Shown here: positions 59,165-64,000 of the stretch, in pieces
Numbering within the stretch: the stretch's first letter is position 1
How the letters are laid out: each line of letters opens with the position of its first letter
Program-made: the position numbers and the translations under genes
Notes under the pieces: model-generated
The model's input: only the letters and a program-made list of their open reading frames with translations
Database searches by the model: none
Told to the model about the DNA's origin: nothing
Assembly: GCA_963778375.1 (NCBI GenBank)
Contig: CAVZTX010000006.1
Coordinates: forward strand, 186,001 to 250,000
DNA from: CAVZTX01 sp963778375
GTDB taxonomy: Bacteria > Chloroflexota > Ktedonobacteria > Ktedonobacterales > Ktedonobacteraceae
Reading direction: 5' to 3'
DNA length: 64,000 nt

Positions 59165-62100
59165 TTACGCCGGGCAAATCAGAACGAATGGGCATGTGGG
59201 GCAGATAAATGGGTCGGGTTTCGGTGGGAATTCATCGCGCTCTAGAGCCAAAATAAGCTGCTCTAATTCGTCATAGAGTTTCTGTTCGCGTTTCTCGGTG
59301 AGCTTGATTTCGAAGGTTTCACCGGTGCTCATGTTGTGGGCGTGCAACTCTATGTTGTGGCCTGGATGGAGTTGGCGGTAGGCGCGGGTATAGAGCATTT
59401 CTCGCGTGCTGGCTGTTGGCTTATCTTTGCGCTTGCCGTAGTGGGTGCGCACAAATTTAGCTGGTTCGCTTGTGCCAACTTGGGTAGGGGTCTCAACGCG
59501 GTCTACATCGACGCGGACGGTTTTGCCCGCGATCTCTACGTTGAAGCCCTGGCGGAGTTCCCATTTCGTATCCTTGCTTCCTGCCAGCCTGTTCCAAAGC
59601 AGGTCGATTACCTCGCGTCCATGCTTCTCGTAGATGCTTGCGAATGGGAGTTCGTTTCCTCCCATTGCGCTCCAATGCTGTATGTAGAGGTCCTGGGCTT
59701 CTAGCCGCGTGGGAAAGCCTGCTTGAGATGGAGTGTCGCTGATTTGTGTTCCCTTGGCTTCGGCCTCTGTACCTTTCATATCCGACAGCATCGTTTGTAG
59801 GGCCTCAAAGGTTTTCTGAGTTGCTTGCCAGAAAAGCTGGTAGGCACCCTTTTCAGCTTCAAAGCCGTAGATGTAGCTGTAGGCGTAGCGGCGCGGGCAG
59901 GTAGCATAGCTTTCAATGGCCGAGGCGCTCAAGGATTGAGGTTTCATGGCGTCGATAAAGCCTGGGCTGGGTTGAGAGGAGGGTAAGGCGTCGTTTACCA
60001 CCTGTTCCAGGGGCGTCGTCCCAACGTTGTCATGCCAGAGGACTCTTGAAATGCGCTCTTCGGACAAACCAACCACCAGGGCATCGATATAGGGGGAGCG
60101 TGAGTATTTTTGCTTGCCGTAGCGTTCGCTGTAGCTAAGCACGAGGTGGTCGCGGGCGCGGGTCGCGCCGACGTAGAAGAGGCATGCCTCTCCGCTCTCG
60201 TGCACAGCATCGCCTCCATTTTCCGCCGACAGCATACCGGTTGGTGGCGAGACGGGACTGGAACGTTTCTGCATGGGAAAACGCCGTTGGACGAGGCCGG
60301 GCAGATAGACCACGGGAAACTCCAATCCCTTGCTGGCGTGCACGGTCATGACGCGGATTACATCTGGTAGTTCTTCCCCACTGCCCTCGGTGCCTTCGCT
60401 GCGGTTCCCTCCGTCCTGTCTCAGGGTTACCAGTACATTCAGATAATCAAGGAAGTCCTTTATTTGCTCGTTAATGGGGGGAATAGGCTGTGTGACCTGT
60501 GGCGTAGAAGTGTCTGCTTCTTGTTCGCCGGCCTCCTGCTCCCTTTGGGTGCGTAAGGCTTGCTGACCCTGGTCGTAGTAACGAGCAAGCGATAGGAGAC
60601 TGGCGTAGTCGACCAGAACGGAAGTTGCACGCGTGACAGTTGTATCCAATGTTTCAAATGTTTCAAATGTTTCAGTTGTTTCAGTTGTTTCAGTTGTATC
60701 AGCATCGTACAACAGGTTGCGTGCAAGAGAGGTCTCAATGAAGAGGTATTGTGCCAGCAGTGACCATACGTTGGGAGCGCGTTGCAGCCCTTGCAGGATA
60801 TTCGACAGGCGCGTGATTGAGCGACGACCAATGGCGCTCAGGGTAAGGGGCACTTCGTTGCGGTTGATCAACTGCAGAGGGCTGCACTTTTGCTCGCGGG
60901 CAGCTAGTAACAGGGCTTCGATATCGTCCTGACTTAGTGGGTGTTCGCTCTGGCGCGCTGCACGTAGAAGGCCCTTGCTGCCGGTATCGGTAGAGAGCAG
61001 GAGGATGGAGAGTACATCTTTGATATGCTCCTGCTCTAATACACCTCCACGCTCAATGACGGGAAGATTGGCAAGCGCGAGTGCTCGCGTGATCTTGCGA
61101 GCCTGGGCGCGGGTGCGGCAGAGTATAACGATATCGCGGTAGCTGTATCCTTGAGCATGCTTGTCGCGAATATCGGCCAGCAAGCCGTTTAGCTCGCTCG
61201 CTTCATCGGTTGCTACCGCCAGTGTGATGTATGGATTGGAGAGCGTGGGCCGGGCTGTTGAACTTTTTACGGCCTCTCTATCCGGTTCCAACTGCTTCTC
61301 GCGGAATGTGTCAGCAAGGCTGACTATGTCGGGGCGCGAGCGATAGTTGCGGCTGAGCGGCAAAACGACGGCATCGGGATAGTCATCGCGGAAGTTGGCT
61401 ATATTGGCGGGTGAAGCGCCGCGGAAGCTATAGATGGCTTGATTGGCATCGCCTACTACCCAGACGCATTTCGGCTCACCGGCCAGCAGGCGCAGCAGTA
61501 CGCCGCTTGCCCGGTTGATGTCCTGGAACTCGTCAACGAGGATGTGCCGGTATTGTTGTTGTAGCTCAACGCGAACTTCGGGATGCTGCTGTAAGAGTTG
61601 TACCGCGAGCATAATTAAGCCGCCGAAGTCAGTGTCTCCCTGATGCTGCAATGCAGCCTCGTACAAGGTATAGATTTCGGCAATCTCGCGGGCCTTCTCT
61701 GCCTTTTCCTGCTCTTCGTCGTCGCGTGCCGAGTCGAGCATGCGCTGTGCCATCTGCCGGTATTGTGCGGGTGTAACGAGTTCGTCTTTGGCCCGCGAAA
61801 TGGCGCTCAGGATCGCAGGAAAGTAGAATGCCGGTGCACTTAAATTCTGATAATGGCGCAGGGGCAGTTCTTTCGCCAGCCGACGCAGTAGAAAATAACC
61901 ATCAGCTTCTTCGACGAATGCGAAATCGGGGCGCAGCCCTACAAGGCTTCCATACCTGCGCAGGAGTTCGGCGCAAAAGGCGTGGAAGGTACTGACGGTA
62001 GGAATGGAGAGGTTAGTGTCTGCCTTTACTTGATCAATTCCGGGATGCAAGGCATGTTGGAGGCGATCGCGCATCTCTTGCGCGGCCTTGCGTGAGAAGG

Positions 62101-62953
62101 TCAATGCCAGGATATGCTGTGGCTCAACATTTTGAGTATGTATCAGGTACTCTACACGGCCAATCAAGGTGCTGGTTTTGCCGCTGCCCGGCCCGGCGAC
62201 AATGAGCGCGGGTGTGGGAGCTTCGATTGCTGCCTGTTGGAACTTGTCGTAGTGCTTTTTGGGCGCTGGCACGGGATTTTGTGAGAGTGGGAGTGGTTGG
62301 GAGATGGGTTCTTCTAGTAATCCGGCGAGGCGATTGAGCATGGCGGCGGTGGAGACGTCGAAGAGGCTGGCGAATTTGCGGGGAGAGACGCCTTCTTGCA
62401 GGTAGAGGGTTCGTACGCGTGTGAGGGGCATGAGTAGTTCGGCGGCGAAGATGTTGGCAGCAAGTTCGCGCTGGCTACGTGGATTGTAGGACTGGCCGAT
62501 ACCGAGCAGATCTTCGGCTCGCTCCGAGTCAACCGGGCCGATGACTTCTTCGCGCACATCGGGGGCCTGGCATGGGTCTTCAGAGGTCAAATCTGGTACG
62601 GGCTGTTCGGCTGAAAGAGGAATGCCGGTGTTAAGGGTGGTTGACGGGTTGGGTGCTTGATGACCGGTATGGCGATGGAGTATGACGTGTCCTAGTTCGT
62701 GAGCGAGGGTAAAGCGGCGCAATGTTTCGGGGAGGTCGCGGCAGAGCCAGATCAGGTCTTCCTCTGGCTCCAACCAGCCGTAGGTTCCCTCGGCATAATC
62801 GTTGGGATGAAAGGTTGCAACCTCTAAGCCAAGCCAGGAGACAATGGAATCTACCGGTGTCTTGTCGTCTGTCCATCCTGGATGTTCCAGCTTAAAGCTT
62901 TGCAGCAGTTCGCGTGCTGCCTCAATTGCTATTGCCTGTATGCGATCATCCAT
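59165..62953 (-). CDS. ImmA/IrrE protease - UvrD helicase - PD-(D/E)XK nuclease fusion
   Basis: A 1262-residue three-part protein. Residues about 1-215 are an ImmA/IrrE-type metallopeptidase with HELGH (85-89). Residues about 235-900 are an SF1A helicase: Walker A GPGSGKTS (254-261), VDEFQD, GDANQAIYSFRGAS, LSRNYRS, TVHASKGLEFPVVYL, and LFYVGATRARDHLVL. The C-terminal 250 residues resemble an AddB/Cas4-like nuclease: CPRRYAYSYIYGF, VDVDRVE, FEIKLTEK, and a terminal CPTCPFVLIC that with the first Cys could bind a 4Fe-4S cluster. A 9-bp minisatellite encodes residues 752-772. ATG 62953 follows GGGAAAG. It could act in DNA damage response or element defence. Confidence 0.85.
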   Translation of the reverse strand: MDDRIQAIAIEAARELLQSFKLEHPGWTDDKTPVDSIVSWLGLEVATFHPNDYAEGTYGWLEPEEDLIWLCRDLPETLRRFTLAHELGHVILHRHTGHQAPNPSTTLNTGIPLSAEQPVPDLTSEDPCQAPDVREEVIGPVDSERAEDLLGIGQSYNPRSQRELAANIFAAELLMPLTRVRTLYLQEGVSPRKFASLFDVSTAAMLNRLAGLLEEPISQPLPLSQNPVPAPKKHYDKFQQAAIEAPTPALIVAGPGSGKTSTLIGRVEYLIHTQNVEPQHILALTFSRKAAQEMRDRLQHALHPGIDQVKADTNLSIPTVSTFHAFCAELLRRYGSLVGLRPDFAFVEEADGYFLLRRLAKELPLRHYQNLSAPAFYFPAILSAISRAKDELVTPAQYRQMAQRMLDSARDDEEQEKAEKAREIAEIYTLYEAALQHQGDTDFGGLIMLAVQLLQQHPEVRVELQQQYRHILVDEFQDINRASGVLLRLLAGEPKCVWVVGDANQAIYSFRGASPANIANFRDDYPDAVVLPLSRNYRSRPDIVSLADTFREKQLEPDREAVKSSTARPTLSNPYITLAVATDEASELNGLLADIRDKHAQGYSYRDIVILCRTRAQARKITRALALANLPVIERGGVLEQEHIKDVLSILLLSTDTGSKGLLRAARQSEHPLSQDDIEALLLAAREQKCSPLQLINRNEVPLTLSAIGRRSITRLSNILQGLQRAPNVWSLLAQYLFIETSLARNLLYDADTTETTETTETFETFETLDTTVTRATSVLVDYASLLSLARYYDQGQQALRTQREQEAGEQEADTSTPQVTQPIPPINEQIKDFLDYLNVLVTLRQDGGNRSEGTEGSGEELPDVIRVMTVHASKGLEFPVVYLPGLVQRRFPMQKRSSPVSPPTGMLSAENGGDAVHESGEACLFYVGATRARDHLVLSYSERYGKQKYSRSPYIDALVVGLSEERISRVLWHDNVGTTPLEQVVNDALPSSQPSPGFIDAMKPQSLSASAIESYATCPRRYAYSYIYGFEAEKGAYQLFWQATQKTFEALQTMLSDMKGTEAEAKGTQISDTPSQAGFPTRLEAQDLYIQHWSAMGGNELPFASIYEKHGREVIDLLWNRLAGSKDTKWELRQGFNVEIAGKTVRVDVDRVETPTQVGTSEPAKFVRTHYGKRKDKPTASTREMLYTRAYRQLHPGHNIELHAHNMSTGETFEIKLTEKREQKLYDELEQLILALERDEFPPKPDPFICPTCPFVLICPA
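60638..60700. repeat. 9-bp minisatellite inside the helicase gene, 7 units
   Basis: On the coding (minus) strand: GATACAACT, GAAACAACT twice, GAAACATTT twice, GAAACATTG, GATACAACT. It is translated as DTTETTETTETFETFETLDTT. The ATGCTG left flank and the GGATACAACTG right flank resemble those of the 52897 array. Confidence 0.95.
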
Positions 62954-63085
62954 AACACTTTCCCACAATCTAGATGATACTGATTGTACCACATGATGCT
63001 GAGATACTTGCTTGGGCAAAGACGTAATATCTTTGATATAATTTGTGTACTGGGACCGGGCTACGACAGGAGAGGAGAAACTCTA

Positions 63086-63772
63086 ATGGAAGCAGACGAT
63101 ATATTGATGCAGGCCAAATCAAGTGATGGACCACCGTATGGTTGGATTCTATTACCTTTATCGCGTCGGCAGGTAATGACGGGAATTGGGGGATGGGTGT
63201 TCGGCATCCTGATGGGGCTAGGGCTTTTTACAGCCGTAGCTTTCACCGTCATTCCAGGGAACTACCAGATAGGTACGGCGGCGGCTGTGATTACTTCCAT
63301 ACTGTTAGCGGCACTGCTTTTTATTGGTTTAGGCAGTATATGGGCTGCGTATGTTGATACGCGCCGCCTGATGGACTCTGATAGGCACCTGATTGTGATT
63401 ACTCCTGATGACTTTGTCAAACAAGAGGGCGATAAGGTCATACACGTACCTCTGATGAACGTGCGCTATGTAACGGCTCGTGGCGTTCCTCCACCTGATC
63501 GTACTCCCAGCAGGATCAATCCGATTCGGCAGATGTCTGGTCCTGGAGAGAATATGTCGAGCATGATCTTTGGGCGAAACATTATGCCAACGGGCAATAG
63601 TACAGGCCCTCGTTTTCGCCTGAGACGAATGCGTACCCCGACGACGCTGGCATTTCTCGACACGCGCACAGATACCGAGGTGATCGTCGCCACAGATAAG
63701 GCGTTTGGTGATCCTTTCACGATCGCTGCCCTGTTGAAGCAATATGCCGCAAGTGCACAGAATATTGCATGA
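63086..63772 (+). CDS. Membrane protein of unknown function
   Basis: A 228-residue protein with two membrane helices (GIGGWVFGILMGLGLFTAVAFTVIPG and AAAVITSILLAALLFIGLGSIW) followed by a strand-rich cytosolic domain (HLIVITPDDFVKQEGDKVIHVPLMNVRYV ... TTLAFLDTRTDTEVIVATDKAFGDPFTIAALL), reminiscent of a bacterial PH domain. The ATG at 63086 has AGGAG 9-10 nt upstream. The frame extends back to 62984 without a site. It is followed by coaX on the same strand. Confidence 0.65.
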   Translation: MEADDILMQAKSSDGPPYGWILLPLSRRQVMTGIGGWVFGILMGLGLFTAVAFTVIPGNYQIGTAAAVITSILLAALLFIGLGSIWAAYVDTRRLMDSDRHLIVITPDDFVKQEGDKVIHVPLMNVRYVTARGVPPPDRTPSRINPIRQMSGPGENMSSMIFGRNIMPTGNSTGPRFRLRRMRTPTTLAFLDTRTDTEVIVATDKAFGDPFTIAALLKQYAASAQNIA

Positions 63773-63811
63773 TTGACATAACGTGGGATGCTTTGGGAAG
63801 AGAGGTTCCGC

Positions 63812-64000
63812 ATGCTGCTCGCCATTGATATCAGTAACACTAACATCAAATTTGGGGTGTACGATGATGTGACTATGAAGCACCATTGGGTCGTCTCGAC
63901 GGCTCGACAGCGTACGACGGATGAGTATGCGATGGTGCTGTATGACCTGGCTCACCATGCCGGTCACGAGCTTACTGATATCGATGATATTATCCTGTCG
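63812..64000 (+). CDS. coaX: Type III pantothenate kinase, N-terminal part
   Basis: The first 63 codons of an ASKHA-fold pantothenate kinase (first step of coenzyme A synthesis), cut by the window end. MLLAIDISNTNIKFGVYDD is the phosphate-1 motif, and TTDEYAMVLYDLAHHAG and DIDDIILS follow as in the family. The usual motif is DxGNT; here the Gly is Ser (DISNT), which is unusual at a nucleotide-contacting position. AGAGG lies 7 nt before the ATG. Confidence 0.85.
   Translation, partial: MLLAIDISNTNIKFGVYDDVTMKHHWVVSTARQRTTDEYAMVLYDLAHHAGHELTDIDDIILS

Overview
The window looks like a chromosomal segment of a Ktedonobacteria-like member of the Chloroflexota. This is inferred from the gene mix and protein style, not from a database search. 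The mix includes a bacterial translin, a bacterial nitric-oxide-synthase oxygenase, an LprG/P55-like lipid export pair with fusions, DUF2851 and DUF3054 proteins, a Gly-Met-tailed GroEL, many palindromic interspersed repeats and many short-lived gene remnants. Genes are dense on both strands, with AGGAGG-type ribosome sites and frequent GTG/TTG starts. There is one tRNA (Arg, CCU) and no rRNA or CRISPR array.

Layout. 0-5.7 kb: TetR regulator with its operator, nitroreductase, a frameshifted RepA-like ATPase ending in a 9-bp minisatellite, a PEBP protein and a cytochrome P450. 5.8-10.8 kb (minus): groES (with an amber codon)-groEL under a CIRCE site, followed by ccmABC, a small CcmD-like protein and DUF3054. 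10.8-15.2 kb: two gene remnants, PcrA helicase, a VapBC-type pair. 15.5-20.7 kb: LprG-like lipoprotein, P55-like MFS exporter fused to an extracytoplasmic domain, and a third exported protein. 20.8-28.7 kb: RadC, an interrupted NOS gene, a response regulator, a kinase-like protein, Lon, Hsp20 and a zinc ribbon. 28.9-34.1 kb: structural/hypothetical proteins, MenA-like prenyltransferase, translin, a candidate small RNA and a GlsB-like protein. 34.4-40.4 kb: thiolase, macrodomain protein, pdhABC operon, HU. 41-47.9 kb: NarL-type regulator with a zinc ribbon, epimerase, LysM-CHAP hydrolase, tRNA-Arg, lipoprotein. 48-53 kb: galU, Mre11/SbcD-type nuclease, a FrnE-like oxidoreductase whose first active-site Cys codon is UGA, YkgJ-like protein. 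53.3-59.1 kb: a coupled run of a Glu/Ala repeat protein (frameshifted), DUF2851, pseudouridine synthase, cmk and plsC. 59.2-64 kb: an ImmA/IrrE-UvrD-PD-(D/E)XK fusion, a membrane protein and the start of coaX.

Two themes stand out. First, short palindromic repeats and a 9-bp minisatellite have entered coding sequences in frame (MFS, an exported protein, NOS, Lon, PdhC, DUF2851, the RepA-like ATPase and the ImmA-UvrD fusion). Second, five otherwise well-preserved genes carry one base-level lesion each (groES TAG, NOS TGA, FrnE TGA, two single-base insertions). The FrnE UGA sits exactly at a redox Cys, so selenocysteine must be considered; the others look like nonsense/frameshift mutations or consensus errors.
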